Shown: positions 49,285-60,158 of the stretch, piece by piece | Layout of the letters: each line of letters starts with the position of its first letter | How positions within the stretch are numbered: position 1 is the stretch's first letter | Source of the DNA: Sesamum alatum | Lineage: Eukaryota; Streptophyta; Magnoliopsida; Lamiales; Pedaliaceae | Assembly: GCA_034509735.1 (NCBI GenBank) | Contig: JACGWO010000007.1 | Span: forward strand, 22,596,046 to 22,660,045 | Direction of reading: 5' to 3' | Length of the DNA stretch: 64,000 bases | Program-made: the position numbers and the translations under genes | The notes under the pieces: model-generated | The model's input: only the letters and a program-made list of their open reading frames with translations | Told to the model about the DNA's origin: nothing | Databases searched by the model: none

Positions 49285-49663
49285 GGTTTAAATACATTTT
49301 TTATCTATAACTTAGGCCATTTAGCGTTTTTGTCTTTCAATTTTCTAAAGTGGCATTTTGTATTTCATCTTTTTAAATTCCGTGATTCCGGTCCTATTGT
49401 TCCTATCAACTCAATTTTGTCAGTATTTTTGTCCTTTAACTTTCAAATGTAGTATTTTGGTTTTACATATTTTAAACTTTTGTGAATTCAATCCTTTTTT
49501 TCCGCCTGAATTCACCATTCTCACCGGTGGAAGTGAACTCCAGCGAAAAAAGAAACAGAAATTGCTAAAATTTAAAAAGTGCAAGACCAAAATGCTACCT
49601 TAAAAAATTAAAGAACGAAAATATCAAATAACTTAAATAACACAACCAAATATACATTTAACC
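49285..49663. mobile_element. Foldback MITE, MULE-like
   Basis: GGTTTAAATACATTTTTTATC is mirrored by a TATACATTTAACC right end. Internal inverted words around the ACTTAGGCCATTTAG region repeat in 57031-57498, so this is a two-copy family here. Flanks TCTATAACA and GTATAGACA match at 6 of 9 bases. Confidence 0.65.
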
Positions 49664-50030
49664 CTGTATAGACAACTGTTCTCACAATTAAATATATAAA
49701 ATTCATTCTTATAATAAAATATAAATAACCACTATTTAGTATGTCTGGTTAATAATAATTTTATAATTATGTTTTGGTAATTTTTCTCTAATATTAATTA
49801 GTTTTACCCTAAAAATTCTAATGACATTCTAATGGTACAACTTGGTAGGGATGGACTAGACTGAAAGGGTAGGTAGGAAAGAGCAGTTCATCTCACATAT
49901 AAAGCTGCTTCTTTCTCGGCTAAATTAATTAAAACATGTAAAAAAAACAAATTGCAAAAATGGGGTGGTTTTAAAATCTTTGCGTATTTGTGCAGAGACA
50001 GGACTTGAAGTCCAGTCTTAGTGTAAAATT

Positions 50031-50066
<36 letters not shown>

Positions 50067-50129
50067 TGAAGACAGGATCTTCTGTCAGAATTTAAAAAAT
50101 ACGGAATTTGGCATTCCGTCTTCACTACA

Positions 50130-50215
50130 TATTAAAATCGGGATGTGACGCATTTGCTGCATGCATGCATGCGTCACAGCATGCAAATCCCGTCTCCTGC
50201 CAATGTTCACGAGGT
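50130..50215. repeat. Subterminal palindrome of the PMD MULE
   Basis: GTGACGCAT and ATGCGTCAC enclose TGCATGCATGC repeats. A related GATGCATGCATGCGTC lies near the other end at about 52950. Confidence 0.7.
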
Positions 50216-50394
50216 CCCCTTGGATCCGTGAACTTTTCCTCAGTCAGTCGGGTGCATTGAGCTCAATCGAGCTCTATAAAAGCTCAGGAAATGTAACATT
50301 TCATTCATAATTTTTTTTTGTACCAATGGACCATTTTTATAAAAATTCATATATTGTTTAATTTTTTAGTATTGTATTTTATATTTATATTAGG

Positions 50395-50901
50395 GTGAAT
50401 TTTGGTCCACTTGATAGAAGTGTGTTGTACGACCAGAGAAATCATCGTTCTAAAGATGTGCCCGAAAATGAGGACACAATTTTAAATGTATGGCGTGGGG
50501 ATATTACTTTTCTTCGATATCTTCAACTGGTCCCACGTCATCCCCGAGTTTTAGAAGTGTTGCATAACATGGGGTTTTTAGAAGTTTTTCGGTGTGGCCA
50601 TATTGAGATGGACCAACACCTCATTACCACGTTAGTGGAGAGATGGCGCCCCAAAACTTATACTTTCGGTAGGAGAGCCTGTTGTTACACTCCAGGACAT
50701 AGCCATTATTTGGAACCTTCCGGCTATTACTTTTGAAAACCATTCCACCTGCGAGCTCTCCACAATTAAGTCGTAAAAAATCCCCCAAGCCTCAGTAGGG
50801 ATATCCACTGTCATATTGAAAATGGAATAACAGAATATAGAGAAGGTGGTTCAGATGTGGCAGACATTCAAATCAATTGCCTGTTGTTGACCTATCGATT
50901 C
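50395..50901 (+). pseudogene. Plant mobile domain (PMD) protein fragment, frameshifted
   Basis: The first frame (50395-50736) reads MNFGPLDRSVLYDQRNHRS and ends with LITTLVERWRPKTYTF, the N-terminal part of a plant mobile domain as found in MAIN-like proteins and the long-form PP7 homologues. Near 50670 the reading shifts by one base and continues as GEPVVTLQDIAIIWNLPA, the conserved core after the domain's RPETHTF-like strand. It then runs into the inserted MULE at 50902. PMD proteins occur both as host silencing factors and as genes inside MULEs and Ty3/gypsy elements; here it lies between MULE ends. The sequence just before 50395 is a T-rich run ending in TATTAG, so an upstream exon could exist. 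Confidence 0.7.
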
Positions 50902-51628
50902 GGGAAAAATGCATGCTACCCCCCTGTGATATAGGAAATGTGCAAAATACCCCCCCTGTGATAAAATAAATACCAAATTACCCCCCAGTGTCTTTAAGAA
51001 TGAAGCAATTTACCCCCTCGACCTTGGTGGTGTACCACACGCGCGGTAAGTGCGATTTTTTATCGATTTTTAATAATAAAATATTGTTTTATATTTAAAT
51101 ATATTATAATATATATTATATATAATGTATATAATATTTATAATAATAAAAAAATATATTATAATATGTATTTATATTATGTAATAATATATATTTTTTA
51201 ATTAAAAAAACCCCCCACCCCCCACCCCGCCACCTTCCCCACCACCACCACCTTGCCCCCGCCACCTTCCCCGACTCGGAGCCGCCGCCCCCATCTTCAC
51301 CTTCCCCGTCGCCGCGCCACCTCCACCTTCCCCGTCGCCGCGCCATCTCCACCTTCCTGTCGCCGCCCCACCTCCACCTTCCCCGTCGCCGCCTCGTTCC
51401 ACCTCCACCTCCCCAGATCCGGCGCGCCTCTCCTCTCCCCCTCCCCAGATTCGGCGCGACCCTTCGTCCCCCAGATCCGCGCAACCTTCTCCCTTCCCCA
51501 GGTCGCCGGCGCCCAAATCCCACCGCCCCCGCCGTCGTCTCCCAGCCCCCTCTGTGACCTCCATTCGCCGGCCTCCGCTCCAACCTCCCATCGCCGTCGG
51601 CGGCCGCCCACCCCTCCATCCAGTCCTC

Positions 51629-51669
<41 letters not shown>

Positions 51670-52028
51670 CATACATACATATATATTGTTTTTATTAATA
51701 AAAATATATTATATATTTGTAATTAAATTTTATATAAATATATATAAGATAAATATATGCATTTAAATCTAAACCGTTGATCGAATTAAGTAAAATCTGG
51801 ACCATTGATCTTATTAGTTAAATTTGGACCTTAGATTCAATCAGATCCAATGGCTAATAATAAAGATGTAAAAATAATTTTATGATTAAAAATAAAAAAA
51901 ATAAAAAATTTAAAAAATGCGCGTGAATTACACGAAGTCGCGTGAGGGGCTAATTTGCTCTATTTCTAAAAACACAGGGGGGTAATTTGCTATTTTTTTT
52001 TCACAGGGGGGTAATTTGCATTTAACCC
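50902..52028. mobile_element. Non-autonomous MULE with GC-rich minisatellite core, 10-bp target duplication
   Basis: The left end starts GGGAAAAATGCATGCTACCC and continues CCCTGTGATA. The right end, reverse-complemented, starts GGGTTAAATGCAAATTACCC. CTATCGATTC is duplicated exactly at 50892-50901 and 52029-52038. It splits the PMD-bearing MULE. The interior has AT-rich arms, a (CT)n/(TA)n run (about 51629-51668) and a GC-rich core. No transposase. Confidence 0.92.
51205..51640. repeat. GC-rich core with about 27-bp minisatellite units
   Basis: CACCTTCCCCGTCGCCGC is repeated with variations at least four times between 51290 and 51400, embedded in C-rich DNA. Long open frames on both strands (proline-rich plus, glycine-rich minus) follow from composition and are not evidence of a protein. 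Confidence 0.7.
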
Positions 52029-52038
52029 CTATCGATTC

Positions 52039-52697
52039 ATTAACATCGCCTCCAAGTACATCCAACATAACTAGAATGTTGATTTCATCGTCATTTTCAG
52101 GATCCTCATCAGCTTGACTCTCTACTTCAGCCTCATCTGCTTCTGAATCCAGTGCATCATTATTTAAGAAACTATCTGCTTTAGGGTCATCATTCAGATC
52201 ATCACTGTCGTCTTGGTGGTATGCAGATAGACCTACATAATCTTCATTGATCCCAACCCTGCCCACTGCTTGAGTTACTGCTGGCAAGTTGGGTGCATCT
52301 TGTGTTAACGTAGACATGTATGTACCCCAATCACCAACAAACGGGTCATTTGGTATGATATTTTCACATACTTTCTCTGCTTCAACAAAAATATGAACAT
52401 ACGCTTTTTCATTCGTCGGACTGAAAAAAAATTGCAAATCGATATGTTTTAATAGGCAACACTGTCTCCCGCCATCGACCACCATTACATTTTGTGTATT
52501 TAAAATATATTTGTAACTATATTCAACCCTACGGAGGCCAAGTTCTTCAAACAAAATTGACTCCAGTTCAACAAATGTAGTACTACGACATATTTTCATA
52601 ATCCAACTGCAGGACGATCATAACCTAAACAATCATATGACTTAATTCGTTGACCTCCAAAAAATATAACAATATTAGTATTATTTTGATCTGCCAT
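52039..52697 (-). pseudogene. MuDR-type transposase N-terminal (PB1-like) region, truncated
   Basis: On the minus strand the frame begins around 52697 with MADQNNTNIVIFFGGQ, has a stop near 52600, and continues as ICRSTTFVELESILFEELGL to an acidic tail (DEAEVESQADEDPENDDEI) ending at the inserted MULE. A short N-terminal globular part with FVELESIL followed by a long acidic linker is how many plant MULE transposases start, before the MuDR zinc-binding and catalytic domains. Those domains are absent here. The 223-codon frame includes 37 codons of the inserted element at its end. Family assignment is from recognition, moderately sure. Confidence 0.6.
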
Positions 52698-52981
52698 ATC
52701 TTTACCAAAAAAAAAATATATAAATTCATCACTACGAAAACGAGCAAAAGCTTATATAACATGCTTTTAGGAAGTTTAGAACACTTATTATAGTCTTGAT
52801 CGAAAAAAATTTCAACTGATATCCTCACACTGTCATCCTTCTCAACATATGAGAAGCTTCTGTTTTCACACAAAGAACACAAAACTGAAAATGGAGGTGG
52901 TATTTATACAAAAAAAAATAAAAAAAATCGACCAACTTTATTGAAAAACGGGGATGCATGCATGCGTCCTGTGAACGCATA

Positions 52982-53040
52982 AAGACGGAGTCTGAGACCC
53001 CGTCATCTAACTCAGAAGATGGGGTCTCAGACTCTGTCTT
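52982..53040. repeat. Near-perfect 27-bp hairpin at the MULE subterminus
   Basis: AAGACGGAGTCTGAGACCCC pairs with GGGGTCTCAGACTCTGTCTT around a short central loop, with few mismatches. Comparable GTCTTC palindromes lie near the opposite end at about 50070-50125. Confidence 0.85.
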
Positions 53041-53306
53041 CTTTACTTTTCAAGTCCGGTCTTTGCTAAGTTCATTTTTTTTAAAAAAAAAATCTCAAAA
53101 CCACATACCAAATACATAAATTTCTCAAAACCACACTATTTTCGCAAATTTTCTTTTTTCTTACATTATTTAAACAATTTACCTTCTTTCTCCTCTTTCC
53201 TTTTTCCCCTACACCACATAACTTAAAGTAGACTTTTCAATGGGCAGTTTTGACCTGTTTAGTGGTGTCACATTCGATGTTGCTGCAAGAAATACAATAT
53301 TTATTT

Positions 53307-56300
53307 GGGTTAATTGCACTGATCTCCCATATTATTATGAAAATATACAAATTCCCCCCTCTTACTATGAAAATTACAAATTATCACCTCTAGCTAATAA
53401 GTGTTAGTCAAATTTAATGATAGGTATTTAATGTTAGAATAGGTGACCGAAAAGCCAATAGGTTTGGCGTCTTGTAACCTATTTGACAACTTGATGTAAT
53501 GTAATATTATGTGATGAATAAAATGAGTATTCGTTACTTTGGTATTCTCTTTGTTGCGCTCATTTTCCATATGCTAAAATGGTGTTTTACATATATCGCA
53601 ACAAAGCCCACATACCACAATTAACAACTCATGCAGTTGGGCCACGCATTGGTCACGAAATCAACTGATTAAGAGTTGAGTTTGAAACATTCCAAGTCGA
53701 GGACCTCGAGAAAGGGCATCGACAGTCCTACAGAGACTTGCATCAAGAGTCGTGTTCATTGGATGAGTGTCGTGTTTCATCGGCAACAAGCGTGGGACGC
53801 CTACACAATCTTGATGGGTTGGTTGACTGGGGTCGAGCTGATTGTACTGACTCACGGGGATCATCATATGGAAGCCTTGGAGGCTTGGTCGGCATGATTG
53901 GATTTTCCTAGTTTCGATAGTACGGGAGTAGTCCTCAAACTTGAGGGACCATGGCAGTCACGTGCACAGGACGGCTGTATCTTGGATCTGGCGGGAGGTG
54001 ATCATTTTGTAAGATAATCATTATAAGCCTTGTCCAGTGCAGTCAGAATGTGTAGCAAGGACGGTGGGTTCCAAGAAAAGGATCCGTCCCCTATCAGTAT
54101 GTGACAGACGTATCTCCTATGCACTCGGAGACACGTTCATACTGTTTAAAGTTGTGGCCACAGTGGTTGGTCGAACAGGATATGGTTTCCTGTGTCGACG
54201 TAATGAGGTATGGGTAGTATCGAGTATTAAGCATAGATGCCTAGTCAAGGATGGGAATCGACGCCCAATTCCATACCAAAGACTAAGGCTGGGAGACGAT
54301 AGACGGAAGGACCATACCAGTACGGAATCGGCTCCTAAAATGTTCACGCCAACATTCACCTAGTCTCTAGTGCCATGAATCGTTGCTAGACAGCCACCTA
54401 TGGTAACGGGCCCTTGTGGGACACGGGCCTAAGTCTAGTTGAGGGTGAACCTAAAGGGTCACACACAAATCACCGAGAAGATTGAGAAATCAACTTGGAG
54501 TCCTTTTCAAAGGATGAGTAAGTAATTGGATCATTTAAGGGATTGTCCATTGGATGGATGGGCCGATATTGTATCGGGCCCTCGTTTAATCGGTAAATGA
54601 GATTTATCGATTAACATGGAAAGTTGAGATGTTGGATCTCTTAATTGGATTAAAAGCTCAACGGGAATTACTTAAGTGGACATTAAATTAAATTGGATTT
54701 AATTTTGGGTTCGTTGTAATTGGATTACAGTGGAACCCGGTCCGTTAAATTTTGACCCGAGAGATGTGTTAATTCCATCTTTGGAATAGGAAGAAGTTGG
54801 AATTCTTCCCTAAATAAGCATGGTCGAAAATTGCTACCTTGGAGGAGCAAAATCCGGCCATGTTGGATGCTAGGTGTAAGTTGACTTGTCTCTTTTGGTA
54901 AGAGATAAATCAACTCCAATCAAACCTTTCCCTTTTGGTATGATTTGATCATACCTTAAAATATGGTAGGCTTGATTGAAGAATTGATGGTGATTGACTG
55001 GGATGTATCTAGACATCTTTGGATGAACCTAGACACATTCCAATAATCATATTAATTATGTATATATATGAGTATATACTAACACCTAAGAAACAAGATT
55101 CATTAAAAGAAGAAGAAAAATCACACTTTCTCCCCCTCCATTCTCGGCCTTTCTCCCTCTCCTTACACTTGTGTTCTTCCTTTAATCTAGGATCATTTGA
55201 AAGAACAAAGTGAGTTTAAGAAGAACACTAAATTAATAGTACTCATCTTCTTAAACCAAGTCCTTCTAAACCCGTTTTCTTCTAACAAGGAAAACGAGGG
55301 TTTCTTCCGGTGTGGTGTGGATCACCTTTGGAGAGTTCATACGTTTGAACTTTGTGGACATTCCGGAGAGGAACAACGCAAGTAGCGGCACACGTGAAAA
55401 CTACAAACGTAACGGTTTATACGCTTCCGTAGTTTATTCCATTCTATGCCCTATGTTTCAATATCCGTTTTATGTTGATACATCCTACATCGAACGTCCG
55501 GTTGAGCACCCAAGGCTACACCCCTTGGGATCATATGATTATTACATTTTTTTTATGCGGTTTAAATTTACGTATTTTTCTCATTTTCGCTTCCGCTCGC
55601 GCTCCCTGGCGGATCCGCTTGTTCCTTCATTTAAATGATCATTTTGCCCTTATTTATAAAACAAAAAATAATTCGATAAAATTAAAAATAGAAGCGGATC
55701 AAAATATCCTCAAGTATTTTTTTTTCGAGTCAATTCTTTTCTTTTCTTTCTATCGTGTTGCTCAGCCTATCTTTCTCTTTCATTTTCCTTGTTTATCTAA
55801 GTCTTCCTAGTCTCAATATCACCACTCCATTACCCGTCATTGCAAATTCACAAATCGCACCACCACTCCCCAGTATCTTTCTCCACCAGCCAAGGCCCTT
55901 TGATGATGATAGATGTGGTGGGCTCGTAAGCTCCATTGCTGTGGTGGGCGAGGTCATAGTAAAATTACACTAAAATTGACTTGTTTAAATTTGTATTTGA
56001 CATAGTAAAAATGGCTAAAACTAATCAAATTTGCCTCAATATTTTTAACATTTGAATAAAATAAGCTTTATTTTATTACTTTCTATAAAATAATATAATT
56101 TCAATAAAATTGGATTGTTAGGAATAGAAATTAATGTCACAACCTACACATACATAATATGTGATTAAAAAAAATACTATAAACAATATACTAAAAGTTA
56201 CAAGTACACACCCTTTTAACTTTAAAAATAACAAATTACCTCTTGGGGGGTTTTAAGTCATAGAAAATAGAATTATTCAGGTTGAGGGTATTATAGGTAG

Positions 56301-56468
56301 TTTAGATAAATTTTCTTTATGACATCAACAAAATCCGTTAAGTTGACTAATGGAATGGACAATTTGTAAGGTGGATATACTTGAAAGGGAAGTTTATGTA
56401 AATTTCATAGTAAGAGGGGGTAACTTGTATATTTCCATAATAGTAGGGGAAGTCAATGTAATTAACCT
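53307..56468. mobile_element. MULE-type MITE split by a solo LTR, 9-bp target duplication TATTTATTT
   Basis: The left end GGGTTAATTGCACTGATCTC is inverted at the right end (GGTTAATTACATTGACTTCC on the minus strand). TATTTATTT is duplicated exactly at 53298-53306 and 56469-56477. The element occupies 53307-53431 and about 55635-56468; the rest is the solo LTR 53432-55629. No coding. Confidence 0.88.
53432..55629 (+). repeat. Copia solo LTR, 2198 bp, target duplication TTTAA
   Basis: It starts TGTTAGAATAGGTGACC and ends GATCCGCTTGTTCCTTCA, with TTTAA at 53427-53431 and 55630-55634. It is the closest relative of the outer LTR at 45003-49247 and shows that LTR's uninterrupted order. Open frames inside are not coding. 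Confidence 0.95.
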
Positions 56469-56479
56469 TATTTATTTAT

Positions 56480-57030
56480 GGTTATTTGTCATGATTAATA
56501 ATAAATAGTTGTAGCAGATAGTCAGCCATCACGACCACGCTATGGTTGTTAGTTGTGATTTTTGCGTGGGTGCAAATGTTTTTACCATAGCTCTTAGCTG
56601 TGACAAATAATTTTTCTATGGTGGAAAACTAGTTTTCTATATCAATTTTATTTAACTGTGGTTAATAATAATTATTTACCATAATTTCTTACCAATAGTA
56701 ATTCTTTTTTTTTTTTACTATGTGTGCTTAAATTGATTTTATATACAATTTATGTATCTTTATATTTTTATTAAAATATCTTTTGATTAATTATATGAAA
56801 AAATATAGTTAGAGAGATTTGAATGATAAAGCTGGAGACAAGTGAAAAATATATGTTTGGAGAAAAAGATGACGAGATAATAACAAAAATCAAAAAATGA
56901 CAGAAGCTTTATTGTTATTTTTCTTTTTAGATGGGATTAATTTAGTGAATTTATTAAATAGATACTAAAAGTAGTTGTTATAACATCCTTCCCTTAATTA
57001 ATAGTATAGATTTATAGTTTGTTGTTTTCT
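56480..57030. other. CACTA-like interior fragment and AT-rich spacer
   Basis: Positions about 56490-56700 are a reverse-complement relative of 39380-39620 (words such as CACGACCACGC and TGTGACAAATAA). No terminus is seen. The rest is empty. Confidence 0.45.
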
Positions 57031-57498
57031 TAGATGTAATTTTGGTCTCATAACTTAAGTCATTTAGCATTTTAATCTATTAATTTTTTTAGGGTAGTAT
57101 TTTGGTTTTGCATCTTTTTTGTGTGTGTGTGTGTGTGTGTTTTTTTTAATGATTTTAATCCCTTTTTTCGCTGGAGTTCACCCTTCTTGCCAAAAGATGC
57201 ATGTACTTTTCACGTGACTTTTTAAAATTGAGGTTATGGTTCCTATTGGCTCATTTTTGCCAAAACTTTGTCATTTAACTTTTTAAGGTAGCATTCTGGT
57301 CCCGCATCTTTTTAATTTTTACGATCACAATATTTTTTTTCGTCGGAGTTTACCATTTTAGCCGGTGCAGAGGTGAACTCGGCGAAAAAATAAGTGAAAT
57401 TGCAAACATTAAAAAGATTCAGAACCAAAATGCTACCCTAAAAAAGGTTGAAAATGCCAAATAACTTAAATTACAAAACTAAAAATATATTTAATCCT
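57031..57498. mobile_element. Foldback MITE, same family as 49285-49663
   Basis: The ends are inverted (TTAAGTCATTTAGCATTTT against AAATGCCAAATAACTTAA). Internal GGAGTTCACCC and GGTGAACTC words are shared with the other copy. A (GT)n run lies at about 57118-57140. Confidence 0.65.
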
Positions 57499-57499
57499 T

Positions 57500-58017
57500 G
57501 TGTTTTTTCCCCCATACTCTATCTTTATCCTACCCTATAAAATTTTCATTGTGACATGGATAAAAATAAAAAGTCAACTTGTATTTATTTCTCCCCATTA
57601 AATGAGAGAATATCAAGGAAGAATTGATGAAGATCATGAATTATGGAGGAAATCATGTAAGGAGAGCTCAATCCATGGAAGCTCCACCATTAATGATAGA
57701 GCAAGAAAAAGACCATAACGTCCCCATGAAACGTTACCATTTATATCCTAGGATATAAAGATGGAGGACAATAAAGACAATACACCATGCTTACCGTAAA
57801 TAGAATAGTAGTATAAATAGGGGTTCAACCCCTTTATTAAGAGGATCTTGAATTTTGAGAGAACTCGACTAGTACACTTGTGCTATCATTTTTCCTTGGA
57901 TTGATTTGTACGTATTGGCGATTGTGCCCAATTCATATAAAATAAATCGATTATTACATTTATCGTCGAATTCCCCTTATTTCGTTGTTGAATTACCTTT
58001 AATTTCTTGCAACATCA
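57500..58017 (+). repeat. 5' LTR of a Ty3/gypsy element (left boundary approximate)
   Basis: It ends TTGCAACATCA just before a TTGGTGCCGTCTGTGGGAAC primer-binding site. A TATA box GTATAAATAG at 57811 stands where transcription of the element would start. The left end cannot be fixed, because the 3' LTR lies outside the window. Confidence 0.65.
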
Positions 58018-58019
58018 AC

Positions 58020-58038
58020 TTGGTGCCGTCTGTGGGAA
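58020..58038 (+). other. Primer-binding site of the gypsy element
   Basis: TTGGTGCCGTCTGTGGGAAC, two bases after the LTR end, is the common primer-binding style of plant Ty3/gypsy elements of the Tat/Athila group. Confidence 0.8.
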
Positions 58039-58093
58039 CGCCACAATCACAATACTGAGAAGGCAAACTCGATCCAAGGCCAGAGACACGGAA

Positions 58094-59638
58094 ATGAATG
58101 AAGAACGGAGAACAGAAGCTCCACAGAATAACGTAGGGGAGCTCCCCCCTTTGGAACACATGAGCCTAGGTCCCCAGCAGGACCACAGGAGGCGACATGA
58201 GGAAAGGAGGGAAGGAGTCAGTGAAGCCCCACTGCCCGCTGCACAACAGCCGATGCTTCGGGTGACGCCCAAAGCACTGCAACAAATGATTGAGGACGCG
58301 TCGGCAAAAGCAGCCGAGAGGGCGATCATGTATTTCATGGCGAATCGTCTCCGAGAACCTACTCCCCCTCGTTCCCCCCGCCAAGGCCGAGGCACGCCCT
58401 CCGCCCCCGGGGATAACGAATCGAGGGAGGACGGCCCCCAGGACATGTCCATGGAGGAAGAAGAAGGAAGTATACAGGCCTCTCAGCCTGCCAACCTCCC
58501 CCGGCGGAATAGGGAAGCTGATGCAAAGCAGGGGAGGAGAGACGGAGATCTGCCAAATAAAACGAGGGGCGAAAGTTCACATCGCCAAACCTCACGACTC
58601 CAGAACGCCCTGCAAGACCTGGTCCCCTTGGTCGTGGCACCAGCCAGAAGGAGCCCATTCTCCATGCAAATATTGGCAGAAGCTTTACCCCAAGGACTAA
58701 GGCTACCACATCTAGCGGAATATGACGGAACAATGGACCCCGAGGACCATCTAGACAAATTCTTGGCCAAGGCAGCCTTGCTCGATATGAGCGATACCGG
58801 ATACTGCAAGGTGTTCCATACAACTTTGGCAGGAAGAGCTATGACGTGGTTCAACCAACTCCCAGCATATACCATCGAAAGCTTCAAACAACTTTCGCAG
58901 CGATTTCTGCACCACTTCTCCATCAATAAGAGCCATCTGAAAACCGCCGCATACCTCTTCACCATAGTACAACAGGAGCAAGAGAGCTTAAGGGACTATA
59001 TACAAAGATTCTCAGGTGCTGTCCTCGAAGTCCCTCACCTCAACCACGAGCTACTAGCAAGCATACTACAACGGGGATTGCGGAGAGGACGCTTCCGAGA
59101 ATCTATCGCTGGCAAACCACCAACGACGTTGGACGAATTGATGAAAAGAGCCGCTAAATACATCCGGATTGAAGAATCTAGCAAACCAAAGACGGAACAG
59201 TCGAACAAGAGGAAAGTTCGAGAGGGAGAAAAGAAAGACCCAAGAAGAGACGGAGAAGCGGAAGGGCAAAGACACATGCCCCCAACTAGGTTTACGAGAT
59301 GCACCCCTCTCAAAGCTCTGAGGGCAGAGATTCTTGTTGTAGCAGAATAGCAAGGGATCGTTCAATGGCCGAGGAAGATGAAGGATAACCCTAAATGTTT
59401 GAAGTCAGACAAATATTGCCGATTCCACAAGGATAGAGGGCATAGCACGGAAGACTGCTATCACTTAAAAAATGAGATTGAGAAACTAATCCAAAGAGGA
59501 TATTTTAAGGAGTACGTGGAAGGACAAGGCCGTGGCCAGGAATCTACAATTGGTAATCAAAGATTCGACCAGAATATGGGACGAGGAGAAACATCCCGCC
59601 ATAAAGACAAAGTAGTTGAAAATCTCCCAACAACATGA
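58094..59638 (+). pseudogene. Gypsy gag with CCHC-like motif, one in-frame stop
   Basis: I place the start at the ATG of 58094 (MNEERRTEAPQ) because the earlier ATG at 58007 overlaps the LTR end and primer-binding site. The capsid core runs from about residue 200: MDPEDHLDKFLAKAALL, CKVFHTTLAGRAMTWFNQL, FKQLSQRFLHHF and ESLRDYIQRFS are typical of Retrotrans_gag. An in-frame TAG at 59348-59350 interrupts the frame. It then continues unchanged through YCRFHKDRGHSTEDCYHLK, a zinc-binding-like motif usual at the gag end of Tat elements, to a TGA at 59636. The protein would form the virus-like particle. Confidence 0.88.
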
Positions 59639-60158
59639 ATTATAGGGGTGGTCACGGGAGGACCCGCTGGAGGTGACTCAGCACGAGCACGAAAGGCATT
59701 AATCAGAGCAGCCGAACCCTCCCACAACGTCCACATTTGCGAAGAAGTTACTCTAGCCAAAACCCCGGAAGAAGAAATCACCTTCAACATGCAAGACTTG
59801 GAGAAAGGAATACCACCACACAACGATGCATTGGTTATTTCCGCCACGGTCTCCAACTTTCTAGTCAAAAAGGTCTTGGTGGATATGGGGAGCGCAGCCG
59901 ATATTCTATTTTATGAAGCATTTTCGCAAATGGGGATTGATTCCAACATGCTGCGAAATGTCAACACCCCGTTGGTAGGATTCAACGGAAGTGTGGTAGA
60001 ACCCCTTGGAGAAATAGCCCTGCCATTTCAATCGGATCCGCTCCCCATCGAGCTACTCGAATGATAATATTCCTGATAGTGGACGCACCATCATCTTACA
60101 ACATAATCATGGGCGACCTAGCCTGAATGCATTCCGAGCAGTTGCCTCCACCTTCCAC
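59639..60158 (+). pseudogene. Gypsy aspartic protease region
   Basis: In the same frame as gag after the TGA at 59636. GGPAGGDSARARKALIRAAE is the conserved linker, and VLVDMGSAADILFYEAF is the active-site region, with D-M-G in place of the usual D-T/S-G. The frame is lost at 60062; reading continues one base off with IVDAPSSYNIIMGDLA, the flap/second-loop region. The active-site change and frameshift make it inactive. It normally processes gag-pol. Confidence 0.82.

Larger units (their letters stand above)
49936..53166. mobile_element. MULE carrying a plant-mobile-domain gene and MuDR-type transposase N-terminus
   Basis: The left end ATGTAAAAAAAACAAATTGC and right end (reverse complement ATGTAAGAAAAAAGAAAATT) are inverted. 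Both continue into GTGTGGTTTT/GGGTGGTTTT words. Flanks AATTAAAAC (49927-49935) and TATTTAAAC (53167-53175) match at 7 of 9. Inside are convergent coding relics, PMD-like on plus (50395-50901) and MuDR-N-like on minus (52039-52697), with subterminal palindromes. A younger MULE (50902-52028) splits it. Confidence 0.7.

Noticed and set aside
51116..51726. Long overlapping glycine-rich and proline-rich frames on both strands
   Set aside because: They result from GC-rich low-complexity DNA in a MULE core; no domain and no plausible start context.
58007..58093. Earlier ATG for gypsy gag
   Set aside because: It would translate through the LTR end and primer-binding site. The ATG at 58094 is more plausible.
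58015..58965. Minus-strand frames of 145-160 codons over gypsy gag
   Set aside because: Antisense to a clearly coding gag with recognised motifs; no domain of their own.
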